Of a DNA stretch of 64,000 nucleotides, positions 8,623 through 16,677 are shown piece by piece. The first letter of the stretch is position 1; the number at the start of each line of letters is the position of its first letter. Location of the stretch: the NCBI RefSeq assembly GCF_024006985.1, contig NZ_JAMXIB010000002.1, positions 62,001 through 126,000 on the forward strand. The letters are read 5' to 3'. The translations under genes and the position numbers were made by a program. The notes under the pieces are model-generated. The model was given only the letters and a program-made list of their open reading frames with translations. It had not been told where the DNA came from and did no database searches. The stretch comes from Robiginitalea marina. Its GTDB lineage: Bacteria; Bacteroidota; Bacteroidia; Flavobacteriales; Flavobacteriaceae.

Positions 8623-10014
8623 ATGAATACTTTTGACGTCATTGTTTTAGGGAGTGGCCCGGGGGGATATGTAACTGCGATCCGCGCCTCGCAACTGGGC
8701 CTGAAAACCGCTATTGTAGAAAAAGAAAGCCTGGGAGGGGTTTGCCTGAACTGGGGTTGTATCCCTACCAAGGCCCTGCTGAAGTCGGCCCAGGTGTTCA
8801 ATTACCTGCAGCATGCTGAAGAATATGGCCTGAAGGTCAAAGAAGCCGACAAGGATTTCGATGCGGTGGTTGCGCGCAGCCGACAGGTAGCCGACGGGAT
8901 GAGCAAAGGGGTGCAGTTCCTGATGAAAAAGAACAAAATTGAGGTCTTACAGGGCCATGGGACCCTGTTGCCCGGGAAAAAAGTAACCGTCCGGGGGGAA
9001 GATGGGAAGGAAACCACCTATGGGGCTTCCCACATCATTATTGCCACCGGGGCACGCAGCCGCGAGCTGCCCAACCTGCCGCAGGACGGTGAAAAAGTGA
9101 TTGGCTACCGCAAGGCCATGACCCTGGAAAAACAACCCGAAAAAATGATCGTGGTGGGCAGCGGGGCCATAGGCGTGGAGTTCGCCTATTTCTACAATGC
9201 CATGGGCACGGAGGTAACCGTTGTGGAATACCTGCCAAATATCGTCCCGGTGGAAGACGAAGAAGTCTCCAAACAACTGGAGCGAAGCTTCAAGAAGTCG
9301 GGAATTAAAATCATGACCTCATCCGAGGTGACGAAGGTGGATACCAGCGGCAAAGGCGTCAGGGCCACCGTCAAAACCCCGAAAGGCGAAGAAATCCTGG
9401 AGGCCGATATCCTCCTTTCCGCCGTAGGCATCAAAACCAATATTGAAAATATCGGCCTGGAAGCGGTGGGCATTGCCACGGACCGCGACAAAATCGTAGT
9501 GAACGATTTCTACCAGACCAACATCCCGGGGTACTACGCCATCGGGGATGTAACCCCGGGCCCTGCCCTGGCCCACGTGGCCTCAGCTGAAGGCATCCTC
9601 TGCGTGGAGAAGATCGCCGGGATGCATGTGGAGCCCCTCGATTACGGGAACATCCCCGGGTGCACCTATTGCTCCCCTGAAGTGGCCTCGGTTGGGCTTA
9701 CCGAAAAGCAGGCCCGTGATAAAGGCTATGAGATCAAGGTGGGGAAATTCCCCTTTTCCGCCAGCGGGAAGGCCAAGGCATCGGGGCATGCCGACGGGTT
9801 TGTGAAGGTGATTTTCGATGCCCGCTATGGCGAGTGGCTGGGTTGCCACATGATTGGGGCCGGGGTAACCGATATGATCGCGGAAGCCGTGGTTGCCCGA
9901 AAGCTCGAAACCACCGGCCATGAAATCCTCAAGGCGGTACACCCCCACCCTACCATGAGCGAAGCGGTGATGGAAGCTGTGGCGGCGGCATATGACGAGG
10001 TGATCCACCTTTAA
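8623..10014 (+). CDS. lpd: Dihydrolipoyl dehydrogenase
   Basis: FAD-dependent E3 component of 2-oxoacid dehydrogenase complexes, reoxidising dihydrolipoamide with NAD+. The 463-residue product has the FAD-binding GSGPGGY motif (residues 10-16), the redox disulfide in GVCLNWGC (Cys41 and Cys46), the NAD-binding GSGAIGVEFAYFY, the second FAD motif (YAIGDVT) and the C-terminal HPHPTMSEA with catalytic His-Glu. The start at 8623 fits the family N-terminus and sits downstream of the promoter; the longer frame from 8536 would begin inside the terminator and promoter. No E1 or E2 genes are adjacent. Confidence 0.96.
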   Translation: MNTFDVIVLGSGPGGYVTAIRASQLGLKTAIVEKESLGGVCLNWGCIPTKALLKSAQVFNYLQHAEEYGLKVKEADKDFDAVVARSRQVADGMSKGVQFLMKKNKIEVLQGHGTLLPGKKVTVRGEDGKETTYGASHIIIATGARSRELPNLPQDGEKVIGYRKAMTLEKQPEKMIVVGSGAIGVEFAYFYNAMGTEVTVVEYLPNIVPVEDEEVSKQLERSFKKSGIKIMTSSEVTKVDTSGKGVRATVKTPKGEEILEADILLSAVGIKTNIENIGLEAVGIATDRDKIVVNDFYQTNIPGYYAIGDVTPGPALAHVASAEGILCVEKIAGMHVEPLDYGNIPGCTYCSPEVASVGLTEKQARDKGYEIKVGKFPFSASGKAKASGHADGFVKVIFDARYGEWLGCHMIGAGVTDMIAEAVVARKLETTGHEILKAVHPHPTMSEAVMEAVAAAYDEVIHL

Positions 10015-10043
10015 TGTTCCTCAATCCAAAAAAATAAACGATC

Positions 10044-10328
10044 GTGCTAAAGACTTTTCGATGGGTGGCCCTTGCAGAGGGGGTTTCGTACCTGCTCCTT
10101 TTTGCCCTGAGCATGCCCCTGAAATACTGGGCCGGCCTTCGGGAGCCGAATATTTACATCGGGTATGCGCATGGCGCCCTGTTTATAGCCTATATAGTGC
10201 TGGCCACCTTCCTCTGGCGGGAGCGCAACTGGAGCAATAAGGTGTACCTCTACCTTATTCTGGCGTCCCTGCTCCCCTTTGCCACTTTCTACCTGGAATC
10301 ACGGCTGCTGAAGCCGATGGAGGCCTAA
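10044..10328 (+). CDS. DUF3817 family small membrane protein
   Basis: 94-residue integral membrane protein with three predicted helices. The conserved signature of DUF3817 is visible: ALAEGVSYLLLF at the N-terminus and KYWAG, then GYAHGALFIAYI in the middle. It starts at GTG 10044, as no ATG fits. It lies 29 nt after lpd and probably shares its transcript. It overlaps the convergent aroQ stop by 4 nt (10325-10328). Function unknown. Confidence 0.8.
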   Translation: MLKTFRWVALAEGVSYLLLFALSMPLKYWAGLREPNIYIGYAHGALFIAYIVLATFLWRERNWSNKVYLYLILASLLPFATFYLESRLLKPMEA

Positions 10329-10738
10329 AGAAAACTCTGGACGGCCAACGCGTATCCCTTCAGGCCAAAACCGAAGATAACCCCACGGGCCCCTGCGGAA
10401 ATATGCGATTCGTGACGGAAGGGCTCTCGGGTGGCAAGGTTGGAAATATGGACCTCCACCACAGGGGTTTCAATAGCCTTTACCGCATCGCCGATACCCA
10501 CCGAGGTGTGGGTGTATGCAGCCGCATTCAGGATGATCCCGTCATAGGAAAAGCCGGCATCCTGGAGCTTATCGATCAGCTCCCCTTCGATGTTCGACTG
10601 GAAATACTCCAGTTCCACTTCCGGGAAGCGCGATTGCAATTGGCTGAAAAAGGCTTCAAAAGACTGGCCCCCATAGATTTCGGGCTCCCGCTTTCCCAGC
10701 AGGTTCAGGTTCGGCCCGTTGATAATCAGTAGTTTCAT
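10325..10738 (-). CDS. aroQ: 3-dehydroquinate dehydratase, type II
   Basis: Third step of the shikimate pathway (3-dehydroquinate to 3-dehydroshikimate), cytoplasmic dodecamer in the family. The 137 residues match the usual length. Motifs: INGPNLNLLGKREPEIYG (active-site Asn and Tyr), ILNAAAYTHTSVGIGDA, VEVHISN and the catalytic His/Arg region REPFRHES. The 3' ends of this gene and the upstream membrane-protein gene overlap by 4 nt in a convergent arrangement. Confidence 0.95.
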   Translation of the reverse strand: MKLLIINGPNLNLLGKREPEIYGGQSFEAFFSQLQSRFPEVELEYFQSNIEGELIDKLQDAGFSYDGIILNAAAYTHTSVGIGDAVKAIETPVVEVHISNLATREPFRHESHISAGARGVIFGFGLKGYALAVQSFL

Positions 10739-10852
10739 AAGCTTCTGCGGGAGGGCGCTACAGGCCGACCCCTTGGGCTAAGGTACAAAGTTCGGAGCAT
10801 ATACCCACCTGTAGGGCAGCCCCGGATCGGTGTGACCGGGTTACCGTAAAAA

Positions 10853-10879
10853 AAAAGCGGAGGGGTTACCTCCGCTTTT
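10853..10879 (-). terminator. Terminator of the beta-barrel protein gene
   Basis: 11-bp perfect stem (10853-10863 with 10869-10879), 5-nt loop. On the minus strand it is followed by a long T run (complement of the A run 10848-10856). Confidence 0.85.
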
Positions 10880-10907
10880 CATATTTATGGGCACCCCTGG
10901 GGTGAAC

Positions 10908-11405
10908 CTAGAAGGAATACATAAAGCCCAGCCCAATAGTAGACCAGGTTCCTCCATCGAGGCTGATTCCGGTGTACGAAAGGTTGAGTTCCATGCTTTC
11001 GTTCAGGCCATACCCGACCATAGGACGGTAATAGAAGCCCCCGTCATTGCCATCGCTGATGCCAATGGCGTAGCCGAGGTCGGCGCCAACCCTGAATTTA
11101 TCAGTGGCGTGGAAACGTCCGGCAGCAGCGATCGGGAGGAATTGTACATCGTCCACCTCAAAGCTTCCAAAGCCAGGCACTTCGATTTCCTTTCCAAAGG
11201 CATTGGTAAACCCGGCAGCAATACCAGCATCAAAAGAATCTGATACACTCCACAGGTAATTCACATCGAGGCCAATGCTGAAACCGGAGACATCGGAGGC
11301 ATCCCCTGTGGGGATCGCCAGGTTGATTCCGGCCCTGAAGCCTTCCTGGGCCTGAAGGGCCAGTCCTGAAACCATCAAAAATGCAATAAACAGTACTTTT
11401 TTCAT
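10908..11405 (-). CDS. Small outer-membrane beta-barrel protein
   Basis: 165 residues with a Sec signal peptide ending in LALQAQ. The mature part is built of alternating hydrophobic/polar strands (FRAGINLAIP, FSIGLDVNYLW, FRVGADLGYAIG, SMELNLSYTGI) and ends in the aromatic C-terminus GLGFMYSF, typical of OmpA/OmpX-like eight-strand barrels. No enzyme motif is present. A single gene closed by a strong terminator. Exact function unknown. Confidence 0.8.
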   Translation of the reverse strand: MKKVLFIAFLMVSGLALQAQEGFRAGINLAIPTGDASDVSGFSIGLDVNYLWSVSDSFDAGIAAGFTNAFGKEIEVPGFGSFEVDDVQFLPIAAAGRFHATDKFRVGADLGYAIGISDGNDGGFYYRPMVGYGLNESMELNLSYTGISLDGGTWSTIGLGFMYSF

Positions 11406-11526
11406 ACTCGTTGTTTTTTAGTGAGAATTGGATTATCGGTAAAGAACGACAAAACTGGCATTTTGTTTCATGCTGGCCATTTTTTTTTCTCCCGGGTTCG
11501 CGCTGGACAGGGGCACTTCAAATCCC

Positions 11527-11534
11527 TATCTTTA
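11527..11534 (+). promoter_or_regulatory. Possible -7 element for xerD
   Basis: TATCTTTA, one mismatch to consensus, ending 4 nt before the proposed GTG start at 11539. This spacing predicts an almost leaderless transcript. Confidence 0.4.
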
Positions 11535-11538
11535 CCTG

Positions 11539-12456
11539 GTGAACTGGAAACAGGCCCTTACGGACTATACCCATTACCTCCGGCTGGAACGCGGGCTGGC
11601 CAGGAATTCCATAGCCAGTTACCGGCAGGATGTACAAAAACTGGCAGCGTTCCTGGAAGGGGAACGGGAAGGGGTGCCGCCCCTGAAAACACAACGGGAA
11701 GACCTGGAAGCCTTTATCCACACGGTTGGGGAAACCCTGCAGGCCCGGTCCCAGGCCCGTATCCTTTCAGGGTTGAGGGGGTTTTTCGATTACCTGGTTT
11801 TTGAGAATTACCGGGAAGACAACCCTATGGAGCTCATAGAATCCCCAAAATTGGGCCGGAAACTTCCCGATACCCTGAGCGTGGAGGAAATCGACCTGAT
11901 CATTGGGGCCATCGACCGGTCTACCCCGGAAGGGGAACGCAACCACGCCATCCTGGAAACCCTTTACGGGTGTGGCCTGCGCGTATCCGAACTCCTTGGC
12001 CTTCGCCTGAGCGACCTTTTTTTCGAAGAAGGGTTCATCAAAGTGACCGGCAAGGGCAACAAGCAGCGCTTCGTGCCGGTAAGCCCTGCCACCCAGAAAT
12101 ACCTCCGGCTGTATATGCTCGAGGTCCGTCCCCATTTCAGGCCGGGGAAAGGCTATGAGGACCTGTTGTTCCTAAACCGCCGGGGCAAAGGGCTTTCGCG
12201 GAACATGGTCTTTACCATCGTGCAGCGCCTGACCGCGGAGGCGGGGCTGCGCAAAAAAGTTAGTCCGCATACCTTTCGGCATTCCTTTGCGACACACCTG
12301 CTCAAAAACGGGGCCGATATCCGGGCCATCCAGCAAATGCTCGGCCACGAAAGCATCACCACCACCGAGGTCTACATGCACCTCGACCGACAGCACCTCT
12401 CGGAGGTGGTAAATGCCTTCCACCCCAGGCGTGAAGGGGACGCCACTACCCCCTGA
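11539..12456 (+). CDS. xerD: Site-specific tyrosine recombinase XerD
   Basis: Resolves chromosome dimers at dif with a Xer partner. 305 residues from GTG 11539, the family's usual length and N-terminus (VNWKQALTDYTHYLRLERGL). Catalytic residues are present: Arg in CGLRVSELLGL, Lys in GKGNKQRF, His-x-x-Arg in HTFRHSFA, His in LGHESITTTE and Tyr in EVYMH. A longer reading from ATG 11470 would add 23 poorly conserved residues and run through the candidate -7 box. Context (beside aroQ, no phage genes) suggests the housekeeping enzyme rather than an integrase; XerC cannot be fully excluded. Confidence 0.9.
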   Translation: MNWKQALTDYTHYLRLERGLARNSIASYRQDVQKLAAFLEGEREGVPPLKTQREDLEAFIHTVGETLQARSQARILSGLRGFFDYLVFENYREDNPMELIESPKLGRKLPDTLSVEEIDLIIGAIDRSTPEGERNHAILETLYGCGLRVSELLGLRLSDLFFEEGFIKVTGKGNKQRFVPVSPATQKYLRLYMLEVRPHFRPGKGYEDLLFLNRRGKGLSRNMVFTIVQRLTAEAGLRKKVSPHTFRHSFATHLLKNGADIRAIQQMLGHESITTTEVYMHLDRQHLSEVVNAFHPRREGDATTP

Positions 12457-12464
12457 AGGAACCC

Positions 12465-12494
12465 TTGGCAGATAGCCCGGTTATCGTATCTTTA
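12465..12494 (+). promoter_or_regulatory. Promoter for the AbgB-like amidohydrolase gene
   Basis: TTG at 12465-12467, 19-nt spacer, TATCTTTA at 12487-12494 (one mismatch). The ATG at 12516 lies 21 nt further on. Confidence 0.55.
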
Positions 12495-12515
12495 GGAAAC
12501 AAAACATTTGCTCCG

Positions 12516-13928
12516 ATGAAGTATACACTTATGCTCCTGCTCGCGGCTTCCCTCTGGGGGGTCCGGGCACAGGAAGATGCCCTCAGGGCCTTAGATCTTA
12601 AATCCGAAGCCTACGGAAAAATCGCCCTTCAAATCTGGGAATGGGCCGAAATGGGATACCAGGAGGTCCAAAGCTCGGCCCTGCTGCAAAAGACCCTTGC
12701 CGATGCCGGCTTTCGCATCGAAGCCGGGGTGGCGGGAATCCCCACGGCATTTGTAGCAGAATACGGAAGTGGTTCCCCGGTTATTGGCATCCTGGGGGAA
12801 TTTGACGCCCTCCCCGGGCTTTCCCAGCAGGCCACTCCTGAGAAGCTTTCCGCCGGGGGGGAGGCCGGGCATGCCTGCGGGCACCATTTGTTTGGCACGG
12901 CCTCGGCCGCTGCAGCCATTGCCGCAAAGGACTGGCTCGCCCGGGGCGGGCAGCAGGGTACCATCCGTTTTTACGGGTGCCCCGCGGAAGAAGGGGGGTC
13001 CGGAAAAGTGTATATGACCCGGGCCGGCCTCTTCGACGACCTTGATGTGGCCCTGCACTGGCACCCCGGGGACCGCAACGATGCGAGCGCCAGCGCTTCC
13101 CTGGCCAACAAATCGGCTAAATTCCGGTTCCACGGGGTTTCCGCCCATGCCGCCGGAGCCCCGGAAAAAGGGCGTTCTGCCCTGGACGGGGTGGAAGCCA
13201 TGAACGCCATGGTGAACCTGATGCGCGAACACATCCCCGAAAAAGCCAGGATACACTATGTGATTACCGACGGGGGAAAAGCCCCCAACGTGGTGCCCGA
13301 TTTTGCCGAAGTATATTATTACGCCCGCCACAACAGCCGGGAAGTGGTCATCGACATCTTCGACCGGATCGTCAAAGCGGCCGAAGGGGCGGCCCTGGGG
13401 ACCGGCACGACCATGGACTACGAGATGATCGGGGGCACCTATGAACTCCTCCCCAATGTGCGCCTGCAACAGGTGATGCACAAAAACCTGGAAGCCGTGG
13501 GCGGAGTTGCCTACACCCCTGAGGAAATGCGTTTCGCGGAACAAATTGCCAAAAGCCTTGGCTCAGGGGGCCTCCAGGCGGATATGGCCCGCGGCGTCCA
13601 GCCCTTTAAAACCGAAAGCCAGGCCTACGGCTCCACCGATGTAGGGGACGTAAGCTTTGCAGTGCCCACCGCCGGGCTGAGGATAGCGACCTGGGTGCCG
13701 GGGACCCCTGCCCACAGCTGGCAGGCCGTGGCGGCCGGGGGTACCTCCATTGGCCTGAAAGGCATGATGGTGGCCGCAAAGACCCTGGCCGCCACCGCCA
13801 TCGACCTTTTTAAGGATCCGAAGGCCCTGGCCGAGGGCCGGGCCGAATTCCTGGAGCGCAGGGGCGCCGATTTCAAATACATCCCCCTTTTAGGGGACCG
13901 ACCCCCGGCCCTCGATTACCGGGAATAA
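12516..13928 (+). CDS. Exported M20-family amidohydrolase, AbgB-like
   Basis: Zinc-dependent amidohydrolase related to aminobenzoyl-glutamate hydrolase subunit B. A Sec signal peptide (MKYTLMLLLAASLWGVRAQ) places it in the periplasm, unlike cytoplasmic AbgB. Metal/active-site landmarks: GEFDALPG, EAGHACGHHLFG, CPAEEGGSGK and the dimerisation-domain entry FHGVSAHAAGAPEKGRSA. 470 residues from ATG 12516; the frame opens upstream at 12465, but that stretch overlaps the promoter. The true substrate is unknown; an N-acyl amino acid or peptide is plausible given the other exported peptidases nearby. Confidence 0.85.
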   Translation: MKYTLMLLLAASLWGVRAQEDALRALDLKSEAYGKIALQIWEWAEMGYQEVQSSALLQKTLADAGFRIEAGVAGIPTAFVAEYGSGSPVIGILGEFDALPGLSQQATPEKLSAGGEAGHACGHHLFGTASAAAAIAAKDWLARGGQQGTIRFYGCPAEEGGSGKVYMTRAGLFDDLDVALHWHPGDRNDASASASLANKSAKFRFHGVSAHAAGAPEKGRSALDGVEAMNAMVNLMREHIPEKARIHYVITDGGKAPNVVPDFAEVYYYARHNSREVVIDIFDRIVKAAEGAALGTGTTMDYEMIGGTYELLPNVRLQQVMHKNLEAVGGVAYTPEEMRFAEQIAKSLGSGGLQADMARGVQPFKTESQAYGSTDVGDVSFAVPTAGLRIATWVPGTPAHSWQAVAAGGTSIGLKGMMVAAKTLAATAIDLFKDPKALAEGRAEFLERRGADFKYIPLLGDRPPALDYRE

Positions 13929-13953
13929 GACAGCGGATTGTGGACAATATCAA

Positions 13954-13987
13954 AAACCGCTTCCCCTGGGGAGGCGGTTTCCCTGTT
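13954..13987 (+). terminator. Terminator after AbgB-like gene
   Basis: Stem of about 12 bp (13954-13966 with 13968-13980, one G-U pair, innermost pairs open), followed by a T-rich tail to about 13990. Confidence 0.65.
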
Positions 13988-14051
13988 TTTATCACCTTGC
14001 TGTAACAAACAAGGCATTGCGCCTACTTATGGATCAGATCAACCCAACCCC

Positions 14052-14546
14052 GTGAATACCGAGCTGGAGCACCAATTTGTGACCGAACTGGAGAGCAATC
14101 AGAATATTGTTCACAAGGTGTGCAGCCTGTATACCGACAACCGGGAAGCCCATAACGACCTGTTCCAGGAGATCGCCATCCAGCTTTGGAAGGCGTATCC
14201 CCGGTTCCGTGGGGACTCCAAGTTCAGTACCTGGATGTACCGGGTGGCCCTCAATACGGCCATAACCCTTTACCGGAAGTCGCGTAAACAGCCCCATACC
14301 CAGGATTACGACTCTGTGATTTATAAAATCCGCGCCGAGGAGTACGACCCTACCGTGGAGGAGCAATTAAAACTCATGTACAGCGCCATACGGCAGCTGG
14401 GCGATATTGACAAAGCACTGGTTTTCCTTTACCTGGAAGACCGGAATTACAGCGAGATCGCTGAAACCCTGGGTATCTCCGAAGTGAATGCCCGGGTGAA
14501 GATGAACCGGATCAAAACCAAACTCAGGACCATCCTGAACCCTTAG
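14052..14546 (+). CDS. RNA polymerase sigma factor, ECF-like sigma-70
   Basis: 164 residues from GTG 14052 (VNTELEHQFVTELESNQ). Region 2 is seen as DLFQEIAIQLWKAYPRFRG with KFSTWMYRVALNTA (core and -10 recognition). Region 4 is seen as NYSEIAETLGISEVNARVKMNRIKTKL (helix-turn-helix). The upstream frame to 13938 would read through the terminator of the previous gene, so the shorter start is chosen. The next gene starts 2 nt after the stop, so the two are probably translationally coupled. Target genes cannot be read from the window. Confidence 0.9.
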   Translation: MNTELEHQFVTELESNQNIVHKVCSLYTDNREAHNDLFQEIAIQLWKAYPRFRGDSKFSTWMYRVALNTAITLYRKSRKQPHTQDYDSVIYKIRAEEYDPTVEEQLKLMYSAIRQLGDIDKALVFLYLEDRNYSEIAETLGISEVNARVKMNRIKTKLRTILNP

Positions 14547-14548
14547 CC

Positions 14549-15202
14549 ATGATAGATGAACTTGAATTACTGAAGGAAGACTGGCGAAAAAGGGAGGAAC
14601 ACCTCCCGAGGCTTTCCTATGACCAGATTTATAAGATGATCTGGAAAAAATCCTCGTCCCTGGTCCGATGGATCTTCTACATCAGCATTATCGAATTCCT
14701 CCTCCCGCACCTGCTTTACCTGATCCCTTCCTTCCGGGACGGGTCGAGCTACGATATCGCCAGGAGCCTGGGCATCAACCAATGGCTCATTGCCCTTACT
14801 GCGGTGCAGTACCTGGTGGCGCTATTCTTTATCCTGCAGTTTTATAAGCGATACCGGGAAATTTCTGCCCTGGACGATGCGCGTAAACTCATGAATCGGA
14901 TCATCCGAACCCGCAGGACGGTCAAAAACTATGTGATTGTAAGCCTCAGCCTCATCCTGCTGGTCTTCGCGGTATTTGTTACGGGCATGTACCTGGATGA
15001 CAACCTTGCGGCCTCCCTGGGCGTTACCCCCGGGCCGGGCCGGGTATCCCCCGGGGAACTGAAATGGATCATGATTGGGGTCATGGCAGCCGCTGGCATC
15101 TTCTTTACCGCCCTGATGGGGGGGATCTACTTCCTGCTCTACGGTTTGCTTACCCGGAAACTGTTCCGCAACTACCAGGAATTAAAGCGGATGGAAGCCT
15201 AG
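14549..15202 (+). CDS. Four-helix membrane protein coupled to sigma factor
   Basis: 217 residues with a soluble N-terminal segment of about 40 residues (MIDELELLKEDWRKREEHLP) and four predicted membrane helices in two pairs (about 40-60 and 78-98; 126-148 and 175-200), then a basic tail. It begins 2 nt after the sigma factor stop. No zinc-finger anti-sigma motif (HxxxCxxC) is present. By position it may modulate the sigma factor, but this is inference only; I recognise no named family. Confidence 0.75.
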   Translation: MIDELELLKEDWRKREEHLPRLSYDQIYKMIWKKSSSLVRWIFYISIIEFLLPHLLYLIPSFRDGSSYDIARSLGINQWLIALTAVQYLVALFFILQFYKRYREISALDDARKLMNRIIRTRRTVKNYVIVSLSLILLVFAVFVTGMYLDDNLAASLGVTPGPGRVSPGELKWIMIGVMAAAGIFFTALMGGIYFLLYGLLTRKLFRNYQELKRMEA

Positions 15203-16011
15203 TCGCGCGATGGCCTCCATCGCCGTTCTTTGTTGGATTCCTCATAGGCCATGAGTTCTTCCATGGGGATTACCTTCAGGAAGGAGGGGTGCTGCTCGAT
15301 GGCATATTCGAGCTTCTCCATGATTTCCCCGACGGTGTCGTTCTCGTAGTCGATATCCAGGGGTTCCTTGATCACCATATGCTGCAGGATCCCCTTCTTT
15401 TTGATGAAAAGGCCTTTTTTGTCAAACGACCGTCGGAAGCCGTCGATGACCACGGGTACCACCACGGGTTTGTAAGTTTTAATGATATGCGCGGTCCCCT
15501 TCCTCAGGGGTTTCCACGGGGTGGTGGTCCCTTGGGGGAACGTTATGACCCATCCGTCCCCGAGGGCCCTGCCTATATTGCTGATATCGCTGAATTTTAC
15601 CTGCCTTTTGACCTCCTGACCGCCGGCGCGCCAGGTACGCTCAATGCTGATGGACCCCACATAGGCCAGAATCCGGGTCAACAGGCTTTTGCTCATGGTC
15701 TCCCGGGCCGCCACATAATAGATATTGAGTTTCGGGTTCCACAGGTAGCCGATATTCTTGATGGAATCGTCGCGCCCGCTCAGGCTGGCATTGAAGACGT
15801 GGAACATGGCCACCACGTCGGCGAAATACGTTTGGTGGTTGCTTACAAAAAGCACATTATTGTCGGGAAGGGAACGGATAACGTCGGACCCTTCGATCTC
15901 CAGTTTGTTAAACCCCTTGTAGCGCTGGTGGGTCAGCAGCCCCAGGATGCGGATCAGCCATTTCTTGATGAAAAGATAATGGCCGAAAGGATTTTTTTTG
16001 AATACCCCCAT
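15199..16011 (-). CDS. PlsC-like acyltransferase with variant motifs
   Basis: 270-residue lysophosphatidate acyltransferase-like protein, probably at the inner face of the inner membrane. The first motif reads NHQTYFAD, placing six residues from His to Asp (HX5D) instead of the standard HX4D. The second reads FPQGTTTP in place of FPEGTRS. Further matches are the N-terminal hydrophobic/basic segment and VVPVVIDGFRR. The altered motifs appear intact rather than damaged, so this looks like a distinct sub-branch; a 1-acyl-glycerol-3-phosphate acyltransferase role is possible but unproven. It overlaps the convergent membrane-protein gene by 4 nt. Confidence 0.8.
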   Translation of the reverse strand: MGVFKKNPFGHYLFIKKWLIRILGLLTHQRYKGFNKLEIEGSDVIRSLPDNNVLFVSNHQTYFADVVAMFHVFNASLSGRDDSIKNIGYLWNPKLNIYYVAARETMSKSLLTRILAYVGSISIERTWRAGGQEVKRQVKFSDISNIGRALGDGWVITFPQGTTTPWKPLRKGTAHIIKTYKPVVVPVVIDGFRRSFDKKGLFIKKKGILQHMVIKEPLDIDYENDTVGEIMEKLEYAIEQHPSFLKVIPMEELMAYEESNKERRWRPSRD

Positions 16012-16035
16012 GCCTGCAAAACTACGAAATTAGGT

Positions 16036-16677
16036 TCAGAAGAATTCCCTCAAAAGGGTTTTGATCTCATTAAGCATCATGGCGGTCGCCCCCCATACGA
16101 TCTGGCCCTGCAACTCGAAGGCTGGCACCTCAATGTCGTGGGCATAGGAAGTGGTAAGCCTTCGGGTGACCAGGCGTGCATCGTCGAGGATTTCGGCCAG
16201 TGGAACTTCCAGCAGGCCTGCCACTTCCGATTGCTGCCGCCGGAAGGACGGGGTCTGGCCGCAATAGCCCATAAAGGGGCTCACCTCGAAATTGCTCGGC
16301 GGGATAAACACGCGTGAAAGGGGGCGGATTGGGCGCACCAGGCCCGGGGGCACCCCTACCTCTTCCTGGGTTTCCCGCAGGGCGGTATCCCACAGGTCCC
16401 GGTCTCCCCCTTCCTGCTGCCCGCCGGGGAAGGCAATCTGCCCGGAGTGTACCCCGGGGTAAGCATTTCGGATAATGAACAAAAGCCTGGTTTGCCGGTC
16501 TGCCCCGGGGTAGAACAGGGCCATCACCCCCGCCCGCCGGAAGTTTTCACGCCGGTTATACGCCTCCCGAAGCTCTGCGATACGAAGTTCAGGTGCCATC
16601 TGCAGATGGGATGTTTCCCCCGGTAGGGGAAGTTTTTTTATTTTTGGGACCTGACCCGAAAAATCCTCGAATTCCAT
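16036..16677 (-). CDS. NUDIX hydrolase, probable CoA pyrophosphatase
   Basis: 213 residues. The NUDIX box is clear: GGQQEGGDRDLWDTALRETQEEVG, preceded by GVHSGQIAFPGG, the signature of the CoA-pyrophosphatase (NudL/YeaB) branch that cleaves CoA to 4'-phosphopantetheine and 3',5'-ADP. The start at 16677 keeps MEFEDFSGQVPKIKKLPLPG, which fits flavobacterial relatives as I recall them. The ATG overlaps by 2 nt the ATG of the divergent PPIase gene (CATG at 16675-16678). A longer frame to 16878 is a shadow inside the PPIase gene. Confidence 0.88.
   Translation of the reverse strand: MEFEDFSGQVPKIKKLPLPGETSHLQMAPELRIAELREAYNRRENFRRAGVMALFYPGADRQTRLLFIIRNAYPGVHSGQIAFPGGQQEGGDRDLWDTALRETQEEVGVPPGLVRPIRPLSRVFIPPSNFEVSPFMGYCGQTPSFRRQQSEVAGLLEVPLAEILDDARLVTRRLTTSYAHDIEVPAFELQGQIVWGATAMMLNEIKTLLREFF
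16639..16646 (+). promoter_or_regulatory. -7 element for PPIase gene, inside the NUDIX gene
   Basis: Exact TATTTTTG, 29 nt before the ATG at 16676. It lies within codons of the divergent NUDIX gene, so promoter and coding sequence share bases. Confidence 0.5.

Noticed and set aside
11539-12456. Tyrosine recombinase as sign of an integrated element
   Set aside because: Length, motifs and neighbours fit chromosomal XerD; no attachment repeats, phage or conjugation genes are nearby.
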